In this document: positions 18,212-27,676 of the stretch, piece after piece | How the letters are laid out: each line of letters begins with the position of its first letter | Position numbering within the stretch: position 1 is the stretch's first letter | DNA from: Aquimarina pacifica | GTDB lineage: Bacteria > Bacteroidota > Bacteroidia > Flavobacteriales > Flavobacteriaceae | Length of the DNA stretch: 64,000 nt | Direction: 5' to 3' | NCBI RefSeq assembly: GCF_000520955.1 | Contig: NZ_JACC01000012.1 | Span: 1-64,000, forward strand | Notes under the pieces: model-generated | The model's database searches: none | What the model was told of the DNA's origin: nothing | What the model saw: the letters and a program-made list of their open reading frames with translations, nothing else | Position numbers and translations under genes: made by a program

Positions 18212-19990
18212 TTATACGGCAATTTTATCCACATTAGAATCTAAAATTTTATCCAAATAATCTTTTAGGGATACCTCTGCAGGAATTTCCATTTTCTTTT
18301 TTAATTTACTTCTTGCAACTTTTACTGTGTTGGGGTTTACATTAAGAATACCAGCCGTTTCTTTAATTGTCATATTCAACTTAGTAAGGGTACAATATCT
18401 AATATCAGCCTCGGTAAGTTCTGGGTGTAAACTCTTTAATCGCATTACCAATGACGGGTATTTTGATTCTGGACGATCCCGAATATCTGTTAAATCTGAA
18501 ATTGTAGAATTAATTAGTTGTCTTATTGTACTTTTTGTATCTGTAATATCCCTTACGTCTTCTATATCATCTAATTCCTTATTTATTTCATTAAGAATTT
18601 TGTAATTTCTAGAAATTGCAATCTCTGAAGCCCCTAATTGATTTTCTTTTAATCTAATTTGATCTTCTAAAAGCTTTTTTTCTTTACTTTTTAGATATAC
18701 AATTTCGCCTTTCCCTTTTTTATACCTTTTTCTAAAATATAATGCTACAAATAATAAAAAGGAACTAATCAATACAATACTAATTATCAAAATAATAAGT
18801 TTTTGCTTGCTAGTCTTCTCTTCTAATAATTGATTTCTATAAATGATCTCTTGATTTGCTCGTTTTTCTTCTAATAGCTTAATATTTGTGCTACTATATG
18901 TAATTAACAAAGATTGCTCCATCGATCGTAAACTATCTTCAATTTTGTCCTTTTTCTCTAAAATTTCTAATGCTGCCCCATATTCCTTTTGTTGTTTATA
19001 ATATTTGATGAGCTTATTATAAGTTCCAGGTAAATTCTGAAAAAAATCTGCATTTTTTGCTGCATCTTTTGCAAATATGATTGCTTTATTAATATCGCCA
19101 GTCGCATAATAATAATCACTTAGATTATTAGAGTTATTGAACAAAGCAGATATATTCAAATTTTTGGTGTAATAATCTCGCACCGCTAATGCAGAATCTA
19201 TTGCTTTTTGATAATCCCCTTGTAAAAAATAATCGTTAGCCATTTCATTTTTTGTCCACCAAATGTAATAGGGCTTATTATGCATCTTCGCCAATTCTAA
19301 AATTCTTTTGTTTATAGCGTAACTTTTCTCTACATTTTTTATGAGCCCATATGACCGTGCTGCATTTTGCATCAAATATAATTTTGTTCCTAGAGGTATA
19401 TGAGAAGTATCTTTGAGACGAGAATTCAATATTTTAACAGATAGGTCATATTGTTTTTTAAAACGATACACTTGAGACATATAAATGTCATAAACAGTAA
19501 GGAAATTAATTTCTTTTTTGGGAATAAAAGGATAGGCCGTAAAAAAAGCCTCTAAACCCTGCTCCGGAAAATCAAAACTATTTGCCAAAATATATCCCTT
19601 ATTAATATAGTGACCGGCTATTGAAAGACTATCAACAATAGAGACTACCCTATCAGTACCTAGTTCGTTAATTCTTGATTCGAAACGGTTAAAATAATAT
19701 AAAGTACTGTCTAAATTTCTATCACTATAAAACTGACCATGACCATGACACCAAGCTATTGATTTATAACCTTCTAGTTCTCCCTTTAAGTAGGACAACT
19801 TAATAGATTCTTTGAGAAGATAATGGTGATTAATATAGGCTTCTTCCGTATGTTTTCCCTGATAGTTCTTGAAAATACTATCAAGCCTATTGATAGCATC
19901 TGTATCTATCACAACCTGAGATTGCATAACCCCATAGAAATTAAGACAATACAGGAAAAAAACAAATTGCCAAATTTTCGCAGTTATCAT
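18212..19990 (-). CDS. TPR-transmembrane-LuxR-type transcriptional regulator
   Basis: A 592-residue membrane-anchored regulator. A signal or anchor segment (residues 1-24) is followed by helical TPR-type repeats (about 45-350), a transmembrane helix at 397-419, a coiled coil (425-475) and a LuxR-type helix-turn-helix at about 522-570. In the HTH, LTEADIRYCTLTKLNMTIKE and NVNPNTVKVARSKLKKKM are the scaffold and recognition helices. The layout puts the TPR sensor in the periplasm and the DNA-binding part in the cytoplasm. The ligand is unknown. It is divergent from an unrecognised gene, and three copies of an 8-mer lie between them. Confidence 0.85.
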   Translation of the reverse strand: MITAKIWQFVFFLYCLNFYGVMQSQVVIDTDAINRLDSIFKNYQGKHTEEAYINHHYLLKESIKLSYLKGELEGYKSIAWCHGHGQFYSDRNLDSTLYYFNRFESRINELGTDRVVSIVDSLSIAGHYINKGYILANSFDFPEQGLEAFFTAYPFIPKKEINFLTVYDIYMSQVYRFKKQYDLSVKILNSRLKDTSHIPLGTKLYLMQNAARSYGLIKNVEKSYAINKRILELAKMHNKPYYIWWTKNEMANDYFLQGDYQKAIDSALAVRDYYTKNLNISALFNNSNNLSDYYYATGDINKAIIFAKDAAKNADFFQNLPGTYNKLIKYYKQQKEYGAALEILEKKDKIEDSLRSMEQSLLITYSSTNIKLLEEKRANQEIIYRNQLLEEKTSKQKLIILIISIVLISSFLLFVALYFRKRYKKGKGEIVYLKSKEKKLLEDQIRLKENQLGASEIAISRNYKILNEINKELDDIEDVRDITDTKSTIRQLINSTISDLTDIRDRPESKYPSLVMRLKSLHPELTEADIRYCTLTKLNMTIKETAGILNVNPNTVKVARSKLKKKMEIPAEVSLKDYLDKILDSNVDKIAV

Positions 19991-20151
19991 AAGTAGTAGG
20001 ATTAAAAATTAAAAAGGTATTTACACATAAGAAAAGTACAATGCATCCCAAGAAGGTATAGTAAAAATCATAAAATAAAAGAACCATTTCTTGGTAAAAC
20101 ACAAATGAACCAAACTCTTAAAACCCTAATTAACAGGTTATTTTATCAAAA

Positions 20152-20228
20152 CTAACCTAAAACTAACCTAAAATTTTCAAATAACCAACCTTTTTCTTAC
20201 CTCCAAAAAAAATGAAATACCTAACCTA
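20152..20228. repeat. Three copies of CTAACCTA, candidate operator sites
   Basis: Exact CTAACCTA occurs at 20152-20159, 20163-20170 and 20221-20228. The first two start 11 bases apart (about one helix turn); the third lies just upstream of a -7 element. A looser ATAACCAACCT is at 20181-20191. Clustered direct repeats before a promoter that lacks a -33 box suggest activator binding, possibly by the divergent LuxR-type regulator. Confidence 0.5.
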
Positions 20229-20232
20229 GAGA

Positions 20233-20240
20233 TATATTTG
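20233..20240 (+). promoter_or_regulatory. -7 promoter element of the unrecognised 286-aa gene
   Basis: TATATTTG matches TAnnTTTG, four bases after the third CTAACCTA copy. A leader of about 105 bases would precede the ATG at 20353. No -33 TTG is visible. Confidence 0.5.
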
Positions 20241-20352
20241 CATATCGCTTTTAGCCATATAAAAAAAGAAGCTAAATACATGTGAGCGAACAAATTACCC
20301 CAAAATGAAAATATAATTTCAAAACAATTGAAAGACAATAAATTATATAATC

Positions 20353-21213
20353 ATGACAGCATTGAGTAAGTATTTTAATTCTATTACATATCCTATAATT
20401 GTAGGTATGACAGTAACTAATTGTAATATTAACAAGACAAGAGAAGAACTATTTCAAAAAAACATGGGGACTACAGATATACCAAAAAAATCTGATGGCA
20501 AAGTTTACAACAACTATGAAATTGCAGAGCGCTACGCGCCAAAATTTCATCAATATATTTTTAGTACTAATAAATTTAATTTTAAACATGATAACCGAAA
20601 TAATAACCACTATCCTGAGAAAAGTTATAACCCATATAACCTATGGAAAAGTAATAGCAATCCAAAAATTAAAAACAAAACAAAACCATTTGTATATTAC
20701 TATGCGGCCCAAACTAAAAAACACTTTTCCATATTATATGTAGCTTACCCTATAGACCATATAAAAGAATTACAAGGTATGTATACAAGTCAAAACATTT
20801 TTGACCCTGATATAGTAGCGGTATTGGTACTAGCAAATAGGAAAGAAGATGGTGGTTTTGGAACTGTTGAAAACATAAGACCCATATATAATGGAAATGG
20901 GAAACATAAAAAAGAATCCTTAGAAATAGTAAATAATGATCGCCCTAGCATTTATATACTACCTAAAAAAAATAACATTCAGACAAGCGATAAAAAATTA
21001 GACACGGCAATATCACATATAGTATATGAGCACAAAAACAGAAAAAAATCCTCAATCTTAAATCAGAAAAACGAACCGCAAAGTTGGGGTTACAAACTAC
21101 TAGAAATCGAATCCTTATTAACAAAAAAAGACAACTCGAAATTTCTTATCACAAATTCCTTTTTCGCTTTCCAAAACTCAAGTATAAAAAATCATAGACT
21201 TAATCCGCTATGA
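20353..21213 (+). CDS. Unrecognised 286-residue protein, probably exported
   Basis: I do not recognise this family. Residues 10-24 are hydrophobic and lead to TNC, which could be a weak signal peptide with an atypical lipobox. The chain is rich in Asn, Lys and Tyr. A block RYAPKFHQYIF near residue 60 and YYYAAQTKKHFSILYVAYPID near 113-133 faintly recall the Y-A-P and aromatic-strand pattern of Vps62-like secreted proteins, but the usual His-Glu-Asn-Asp motif is not present, so this is a weak hint only. It is more AT-rich than its neighbours and has its own promoter and terminator. It may be a target of the divergent regulator. Confidence 0.65.
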   Translation: MTALSKYFNSITYPIIVGMTVTNCNINKTREELFQKNMGTTDIPKKSDGKVYNNYEIAERYAPKFHQYIFSTNKFNFKHDNRNNNHYPEKSYNPYNLWKSNSNPKIKNKTKPFVYYYAAQTKKHFSILYVAYPIDHIKELQGMYTSQNIFDPDIVAVLVLANRKEDGGFGTVENIRPIYNGNGKHKKESLEIVNNDRPSIYILPKKNNIQTSDKKLDTAISHIVYEHKNRKKSSILNQKNEPQSWGYKLLEIESLLTKKDNSKFLITNSFFAFQNSSIKNHRLNPL

Positions 21214-21252
21214 CTTTTGTAAAATATCAAATATTGTATGTCCTTTACCTAT

Positions 21253-21280
21253 AACCAGTTGCTAAAAAGCAACTGGTTTC
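21253..21280 (+). terminator. Probable rho-independent terminator
   Basis: A 10-bp perfect stem (21253-21262 with 21269-21278) and a 6-base A-rich loop; only a short T-rich tail follows. It lies about 40 bases after the stop of the unrecognised gene. Confidence 0.6.
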
Positions 21281-21623
21281 TTATAAAATGATAAGAAACT
21301 TATTTGGGCATAACGGATATTTTAAAATCACATAATACTAATAAAGCAATCGGTATGATGTCTGAAAACAGTAATTTCATGATCTTATGCTATTACAAAA
21401 TTAGTGTTTATGTACATCTACTGAAAAGTACACTCTATTTACTGAAACGTAAGCCTCCTTTTATAACTTTTACAAAAATTTATAGTTATTTATATCAAAG
21501 TATTTTATCCCAAAAAAACGTGTCAAACGTTTAATGTATAATTGATATGATAAACCACATTATTAATAGCATTGTTACTTTTCTGACAAAAAAAGTAACA
21601 GGTAAATAATTCTTCTTACGTAT
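21281..21623. other. Intergenic region with a hairpin before the next start
   Basis: No convincing gene: a 76-codon frame at 21304-21534 begins with TTG and has no family features. A 10-bp inverted repeat (TGTTACTTTT at 21573-21582 with AAAAGTAACA at 21591-21600) ends 23 bases before the ATG at 21624. It could be a leader hairpin or operator. Confidence 0.35.
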
Positions 21624-22475
21624 ATGAAACGCCATTATATATTTATTTTAATCGTTAGCATCGCTAGTTATTATTCAAAATCAAATAGTCAATCCACTTC
21701 TGATCCAATAACAATTACCGAAAATGAAATTACTTATACTACGCATCGGGATCAACAATATCTTTATCTTGATATCAAAACGGATAATAAAAAAAACATG
21801 ATGTTAATGCTCAAGGAGGGAGTTACAGTGTATTTTGATATTAAGGGAAAAAAGAAAAAAAATGTATCTGTGCAATATCCCGAGAAAGAGGAAAGACAAA
21901 TAGGGGGAATGGGACAACAAAGACAAGAACGACGTCGTCCTCCAGAAGATATAGAAAATCAGTCGGAAAGAGAACTTGAGATAGAAGGTTTAGAACGCCC
22001 TAAAATACAAGAGATTATCGAGAACCTATCACAAAAAGGGATTTATACACACTTTGATCTTAAAAATACCTTTCATAGAGACCTCAACAATTTAGGCATC
22101 GATGTTTCTTTTTCTGAACATACTCTCGATAACGAGGAACGGGGCGGAATTATATATCGTTTACGTATCCCTAAAGAACAAATCAATTCTAACCCCAAAA
22201 AAGACCTATCCAAACTATCTATTGGAGTTATTATAGGTCGAGAAAAAAACAATACGCAAAATCAAGATAGACCCTCAGGCCGATCCTCTATGAGTATGGG
22301 AGGTGGCCAATCTAGAGGTGGTGGAGGCCCACCTGGCGGAGGTGGTGGCGGTGGACGCTCTCAAGGAGGATCCGGAGGTGGACCACCTAATAGAAATAAT
22401 ACCGATAGACCATCTAATGGTCAACAAACAACAAATACATTAGAATTTTGGTTTGATGCAGGTACAAAAATATAA
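21624..22475 (+). CDS. Secreted protein with glycine-rich low-complexity segment
   Basis: A 283-residue exported protein of no family I can name. A signal peptide (about 1-22) precedes a beta-rich domain (30-85), a charged Arg/Glu/Pro linker (90-125) and a second domain (about 130-200). Residues 215-265 form a disordered Gly/Pro/Ser/Arg stretch with runs of up to eight glycines. The C-terminus ends in an aromatic strand (LEFWFDAGTKI). The encoded run of GGN codons is the most GC-rich spot in an AT-rich region. It stands alone, with no sign of an operon. A structural or adhesive envelope role is a guess. Confidence 0.7.
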   Translation: MKRHYIFILIVSIASYYSKSNSQSTSDPITITENEITYTTHRDQQYLYLDIKTDNKKNMMLMLKEGVTVYFDIKGKKKKNVSVQYPEKEERQIGGMGQQRQERRRPPEDIENQSERELEIEGLERPKIQEIIENLSQKGIYTHFDLKNTFHRDLNNLGIDVSFSEHTLDNEERGGIIYRLRIPKEQINSNPKKDLSKLSIGVIIGREKNNTQNQDRPSGRSSMSMGGGQSRGGGGPPGGGGGGGRSQGGSGGGPPNRNNTDRPSNGQQTTNTLEFWFDAGTKI

Positions 22476-22682
22476 AGTAGAGCAAATGGTTATTATTCAC
22501 TATTCATCCATTTATAAACAATAAATCATTTGTTTTTTTGGTTCCATAACTAGGATTTATAGCTATGAAAGTATTATTTTTCGGATGTAGTTAGACATAT
22601 TTATTAAATTCGATATTACCATAAAGTTTATATACTGGTAGTATAATGATGTGTCATTATTATCATCCACAAAAAAATACTA

Positions 22683-23477
22683 ATGAAAAAAATAACATTT
22701 CTAGTAGCTCTTTCTCTATTATTACTATCATGTAAGAAAGATGTGAGCACCCACTCTAAAAATATTGCTGCCTCTATTGAAAAGAAGACAATACCCCAAA
22801 ACGTTAAAAAAGATCATCAAATTCGCGAAGTAAAAAAAGCGGTTATTGTTCCTAAGTTAGACGGTATTATGGATGACCCTATCTGGAAAGAAACAAAATG
22901 GTATGGTTTTGACCAAAAATGGTTAGGAGAACCCTATGAATTTTCTGATTTTTTTGGTCGATATAAAGTAGCATGGACTCCAGAAGCATTATACATATTG
23001 GCAGAAATTAAAGACCAAATGCTCTATGATCAAAATAAAGATCCATTAATACGCTGGTGGGATGATGATTGTGTAGAAATTTTTATTGATGCTGATAATT
23101 CTGGAGGAAATCATCAATTCTCTAATAATGCATTTGCTTATCATGTTGCTCTTGATGGTAATGTAGTAGATCTTGATGAATCAAAGAACCCTGTATTACT
23201 CAATCATCATGTAAAAACAAAAAGAGTAACCAATGGAGATGTCTCTGTTTGGGAATTTGAAGTTGTTATATACGATGACTCATATACCGAAGGAAAAGTA
23301 AATGATCCTGTTGTACTTGAGAAAGATCAAAAACTAGGTTTTGCCATTGCATATAATGACAATGACGGTAGTAAAGAGCGAGAAAACTTTATAGGTTCAG
23401 TATTTGTTCCTGGTGAAGAAAAAAACCTGGGATGGATAAATGCTGATGTTTTTGGAACGATTGTTTTGAAAGAGTAA
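22683..23477 (+). CDS. CBM9-like carbohydrate-binding lipoprotein
   Basis: A 264-residue lipoprotein (lipobox LLSC, Cys17). From about residue 55 the protein follows the family 9 carbohydrate-binding pattern: PKLDGIMDDPIWKETKW at the start of the sandwich, then RWWDDDCVEIFIDADNSGG and a final DVFGTIVLKE strand. Members bind sugars or sit on secreted enzymes; this one has no catalytic partner in the same chain. It converges on a GH15 gene with a shared hairpin between them. Surface or periplasmic sugar binding is the likely role; the ligand is unknown. Confidence 0.82.
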   Translation: MKKITFLVALSLLLLSCKKDVSTHSKNIAASIEKKTIPQNVKKDHQIREVKKAVIVPKLDGIMDDPIWKETKWYGFDQKWLGEPYEFSDFFGRYKVAWTPEALYILAEIKDQMLYDQNKDPLIRWWDDDCVEIFIDADNSGGNHQFSNNAFAYHVALDGNVVDLDESKNPVLLNHHVKTKRVTNGDVSVWEFEVVIYDDSYTEGKVNDPVVLEKDQKLGFAIAYNDNDGSKERENFIGSVFVPGEEKNLGWINADVFGTIVLKE

Positions 23478-23500
23478 TAGTACTTATTTCATAGAATAGG

Positions 23501-23538
23501 TAGGTTCTCTATTTTGTTATAATAAAATAGAGAACCTA
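23501..23538. terminator. Bidirectional hairpin between convergent genes
   Basis: A 15-bp perfect stem (23501-23515 with 23524-23538) with an 8-base loop lies between the CBM9-like gene and the GH15 gene, which face each other. T-runs are short on both sides, but its position supports a shared terminator. Confidence 0.65.
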
Positions 23539-23564
23539 ATTTATAATTACAGACGTACTCCGTC

Positions 23565-25370
23565 TTAATGAAGTGCATCTTTTAGTTTTTCTTCTTTCGT
23601 AATTCCGACACCCGAAAAATTGATTGCCGTTTCTATAAGCGCCAAATGAGAATACGCCTGAGGAAAATTACCCAACAATCTTTTGGTTTTAAAATCAATG
23701 TCTTCACTAAATAACCCCAAATGATTACTATATGACAATAGTTGATCAAAGAGTTTTCTTGCTTTTTCTTCCTCCCCTATTTTATGCAAACTATTAATAA
23801 ACCAAAAACTACAGATAGTAAACGAGGAAGAAGGTAATCCAAAATCATCTTTGTTTTTATAACGATACATTAAACCATCGTTGCATAGTTCTTTTTCTGT
23901 GGCCTTTACTGTACTTATAAAACGAGGGTCATGTGGTTTTATAAATCCATAAGACTCCATTAATAATGTAGATGCATCGAGATCAGAAGAACCATATGAC
24001 TGCGTATACGCTTTGATATCATCGTTCCATGCATTCTCATAAATGTCATTATAGATACGATCCCGAAGTTTTATCCATCTTGGGTTATTTTTGGTCTTAT
24101 TAATTAGCTCTCCTATTTTTATAGCTCTGTCTACCGCTACCCAACATAGAAGTTTAGAGAATGTAAAATGTCTTTCCTCAGTCCTAAATTCCCAAATACC
24201 TTTGTCAGGCTTTTCCCAATTAACATTAACTATATGAACAATACTTTTACTAATAGTCCATAAATTTTCACTGTTATCTAAATTACTATCAAATTTTACA
24301 AACTGTTGATAGATTACATTCATTAAAATACCATAAATATCATTCTGTTTTTGATGATATGCTGCATTACCAATACGAACTGGACTAGAATTCTTATACC
24401 CCTTTAAATGGTCTAATGTTTTCTCTGTTAATTTTTTTTCTCCATTAATACCATACATAATTTGGATCTTTTCATCTTTATCTGGTATAATATCTATTAT
24501 AAACTGAAGAAAACGTTGAGCCAATCTTTTATGTCCAAGATTTGAAATCACTTTGATAACCATTGAGGCATCTCGGATCCAACAAAATCTATAATCCCAA
24601 TTACGCACCTCACCAATGGTTTCTGGAAGCGAAGTGGTGGCAGCAGCCAATACTGCTCCTGATTTTTCATAACTGAGTAATTTAAGCACCAAAGCACTTC
24701 TGAGGATTTGATCATTATATACTGTATAAGAAGTGGTGTTTTCACTCCAATTCATCCAATATACTCTAGTTCGCTGCATTTTTAAATAACATCGCTCTAA
24801 TGATTGCTCTAAAATTTTCTCATGATAACTTATCAAAAAGTATGCATTGCCAGTAATCTGTATTTCTTTGCTCTCTAAAATTGTTTCAAGATCCAAATTT
24901 GAGTATAGATATAATGTATCATATTTGTCTTCATTGTTGATACTTTTTATATATCCAGAATTCAACTCATGTGTAGTTTCTCCTATGGCATACTCTAATT
25001 TCGGATCATATTTAATTTTAAAAGAAGGGTTTCCCGAAATATGTTTCACATAACGTACAATGTCTGGAGGTGAATAATAAGTACCATCATCATTTTTATA
25101 ACGTGGCATAAAATCAATAAACTCAAAAATGTCGGTACCGTTGCTAAACTCAGACACCAAAATATTAGTCTTAGCTATATACTTTTGCGACACTTTATAA
25201 TCATCAGTTACTTCTATCTCAAAACTTCCTCCTTTTTGTTCATCTAAAATTTTTGCAAAAACTGAATAAGAGTCAAAATTTGGTAAGCAACACCAATCTA
25301 AAGATCCATATTTAGAGATAAGAGCGGCACTCTGACAATTTCCTATAATTCCGTAATCAAGATTATTCAT
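23565..25370 (-). CDS. Glycoside hydrolase family 15 protein (probable trehalase or glucoamylase-type)
   Basis: A 601-residue cytoplasmic enzyme without signal peptide. The N-terminal domain opens YGIIGNCQSAALISKYGSLDWCCLP, the hallmark of bacterial GH15. The catalytic (alpha/alpha)6 barrel carries GEVRNWDYRFCWIRDASM near residues 253-270, the substrate-binding block of the family. GH15 members act on alpha-glucans or, in this subgroup, on trehalose. The divergent neighbour makes trehalose, so trehalose breakdown is the favoured job. The start sites of the two genes lie 88 bases apart, so their promoters must overlap. Confidence 0.88.
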   Translation of the reverse strand: MNNLDYGIIGNCQSAALISKYGSLDWCCLPNFDSYSVFAKILDEQKGGSFEIEVTDDYKVSQKYIAKTNILVSEFSNGTDIFEFIDFMPRYKNDDGTYYSPPDIVRYVKHISGNPSFKIKYDPKLEYAIGETTHELNSGYIKSINNEDKYDTLYLYSNLDLETILESKEIQITGNAYFLISYHEKILEQSLERCYLKMQRTRVYWMNWSENTTSYTVYNDQILRSALVLKLLSYEKSGAVLAAATTSLPETIGEVRNWDYRFCWIRDASMVIKVISNLGHKRLAQRFLQFIIDIIPDKDEKIQIMYGINGEKKLTEKTLDHLKGYKNSSPVRIGNAAYHQKQNDIYGILMNVIYQQFVKFDSNLDNSENLWTISKSIVHIVNVNWEKPDKGIWEFRTEERHFTFSKLLCWVAVDRAIKIGELINKTKNNPRWIKLRDRIYNDIYENAWNDDIKAYTQSYGSSDLDASTLLMESYGFIKPHDPRFISTVKATEKELCNDGLMYRYKNKDDFGLPSSSFTICSFWFINSLHKIGEEEKARKLFDQLLSYSNHLGLFSEDIDFKTKRLLGNFPQAYSHLALIETAINFSGVGITKEEKLKDALH

Positions 25371-25458
25371 AAATTTCTTTTAAGATCCCTGTTTTTTAAT
25401 TCTTCTTTTCCGTAATTTAACAAAAAACAAAAAAAACGCATCACCTTTAAGCCAATTT

Positions 25459-27666
25459 ATGAGTAAAACTATCATAATCTCAAATAGATTACCACTACAA
25501 TTACAAATTCTCGATAATACAATAGAGACCACCCCCAGTGTTGGTGGTTTGGCAACAGGAATGAAATCTGTGCACTCTGAAAAAGAAAGCGTCTGGATAG
25601 GCTGGAGTGGACTTACCGAGGAACAGCTCGATCCCGAACTTACAAACAAAGTAAATGATGCCTTAAAAAAGCATCAGTGCATCAGTGTCCCGCTTACCGA
25701 AAATGATATAGACGGGTTTTATTATGGATTTAGTAATAATACCCTTTGGCCCTTGTTTCATTATTTTATGGAATATGCCAAATTCGAAAAAAACACTTGG
25801 GAAACCTACAAATTAGTAAATCAAAAATTTGCAGAAGTAGTATTAGAAAATCTTACTGACGGAGATACGGTATGGATACATGATTACCAACTATTATTGT
25901 TACCTCAATTAATACGGCAACAAAGACCAAATGTATCTATTGGATTCTTTTTACACATTCCTTTTCCTTCTTATGAAGTTTTTAGAACACTTCCTTGTAG
26001 AGAAGAATTACTTAAAGGTATGTTGGGAGCAAACCTATTAGGATTTCACACCTATGATTACGAGCGTCATTTTTTGAGTTCTGTAGAACGAATTCTTGGT
26101 TATGAAATCAATTTTAATAATATTACGGTTGAAAATCGCATTGCAAAAATAGATTCTTTCCCTATGGGGATTGACTTTAAAAAGTTTCATGACGCTGCTA
26201 TACTTCATAATCAAAAATCAATTAAAGAACGTACAGAAATTCAGCAAGGAATTGATAAACATTTAAAAGAAGAACAAAATCAATCAAAGCTAATCCTTTC
26301 TATTGATAGATTAGATTATACAAAAGGTATTGCAAATCGTCTACGCGCATTTGAATATTTTCTTGAGAAATACCCAGAATTTAGAGGAAAAACAAGACTT
26401 GTAATGCTTGCAGTTCCTTCTCGATCAAATGTCCCACAATATCAGCTGCTTAAAAATGAAATTGACCAATTAGTAGGTCAAATTAATGGTAAATTTGCAG
26501 AAGTCAACTGGACTCCTATCTGGTATTTTTATAGATCCATGCCTTTTGAGAACCTTATAGATCTTTACACATCAAGTGAAGTTGCATTACTTACCCCTAT
26601 TCGAGACGGGATGAATCTTGTGGCCAAAGAATATATTGCCTCTAAAGTTAATAAAAAAGGTGTACTAATATTAAGTGAGATGACGGGAGCCGCAAATGAA
26701 ATGAGTGAAGCGCTTATCATTAATCCTAATAATTTTGAAGAAATAGCCGACACTATAAAAATTGCCCTAGAAATGCCAGAAGAAGAACAAATAAAAAGAA
26801 ATAGTGCATTACAGAAACGTCTTAAAAGATACAATGTAGAAAAATGGGCAAATGATTTTATGGATTCCTTAGGCACTACTATCAATGATTCTGAACAGTC
26901 CACACAAAAAAAAATAAACGACAGCGTAAAAACCGAAATGGCCACCAAGTTCTTGCAAGCAAAAAACAAAATAATGTTTTTGGATTATGATGGTACTATG
27001 GTACCTTTTGCAAAATTACCTGAAAATGCAAAACCTACACAACGTGTTTTTGATTTGTTAGACATGCTACATGCACAAGAAAACACAAAAGTTATTCTTA
27101 TTACTGGTAGAGACAGAGATACAATTCAGGAGTGGTTTGGCCATAAAGAATATACATTAATTACAGAACACGGTGCGTGGTTAAAGGAAACTAATAAAGA
27201 TTGGGAACTAATGGAACGTTTGGATAACCAATGGTTCGAATCAATTGCTCCCGTTCTAGAGTCGTTTACAGACCGAACTCCTGGATCACTGGTCGAAGAA
27301 AAGAGATATTCTCTTGCATGGCATTTTAGAAATGTAGATCCAGAACTTGGAAAGAAAAGAGCGAATACATTAAAAAGTACTATACAGCATTTGATTGCCA
27401 ATCATAATCTTGAAATTCTCGAAGGAGATAAAGTAATCGAAATAAAAGTAAGTGGTGTCAGTAAAGGGAAATCTGCTTCTAAAATGTTAACAGAAAAAGA
27501 CTACGACTTTATTTTTGCTATCGGCGACGATTGGACTGATGAACACATGTTTAAGGAATTACCAAATGAAGCATTTAAGGTAAAAGTTGGTATTAAAAAG
27601 ACCGTCGCTCCTTATTATGTAGAGGATATTGATCAAGTGTACGACTTACTTACTGCTTTTAAATAA
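25459..27666 (+). CDS. Bifunctional trehalose-6-phosphate synthase/phosphatase
   Basis: A 735-residue fusion. Residues 1-470 are a GT20 synthase (OtsA type) that joins UDP-glucose and glucose-6-phosphate. Visible motifs are SVGGLATGM, WIHDYQLLLLPQ, FFLHIPFPSYEVFR, SIDRLDYTKGI and the donor-loop DGMNLVAKEY. Residues 495-735 are a HAD phosphatase (OtsB type) with LDYDGTMVPF near 508 and GDDWTDEHMF near 690, which dephosphorylates the product to trehalose. Trehalose is a stress and osmotic protectant. The gene is followed by an MFS transporter 10 bases later and faces the GH15 gene, so synthesis, breakdown and transport sit together. Confidence 0.95.
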   Translation: MSKTIIISNRLPLQLQILDNTIETTPSVGGLATGMKSVHSEKESVWIGWSGLTEEQLDPELTNKVNDALKKHQCISVPLTENDIDGFYYGFSNNTLWPLFHYFMEYAKFEKNTWETYKLVNQKFAEVVLENLTDGDTVWIHDYQLLLLPQLIRQQRPNVSIGFFLHIPFPSYEVFRTLPCREELLKGMLGANLLGFHTYDYERHFLSSVERILGYEINFNNITVENRIAKIDSFPMGIDFKKFHDAAILHNQKSIKERTEIQQGIDKHLKEEQNQSKLILSIDRLDYTKGIANRLRAFEYFLEKYPEFRGKTRLVMLAVPSRSNVPQYQLLKNEIDQLVGQINGKFAEVNWTPIWYFYRSMPFENLIDLYTSSEVALLTPIRDGMNLVAKEYIASKVNKKGVLILSEMTGAANEMSEALIINPNNFEEIADTIKIALEMPEEEQIKRNSALQKRLKRYNVEKWANDFMDSLGTTINDSEQSTQKKINDSVKTEMATKFLQAKNKIMFLDYDGTMVPFAKLPENAKPTQRVFDLLDMLHAQENTKVILITGRDRDTIQEWFGHKEYTLITEHGAWLKETNKDWELMERLDNQWFESIAPVLESFTDRTPGSLVEEKRYSLAWHFRNVDPELGKKRANTLKSTIQHLIANHNLEILEGDKVIEIKVSGVSKGKSASKMLTEKDYDFIFAIGDDWTDEHMFKELPNEAFKVKVGIKKTVAPYYVEDIDQVYDLLTAFK

Positions 27667-27676
27667 TTAATTATTT

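Noticed and set aside
21304-21534. 76-codon frame between two unknown genes
   Set aside because: It starts with TTG, has no recognisable motif and no nearby promoter element, and lies in an intergenic region after a terminator.
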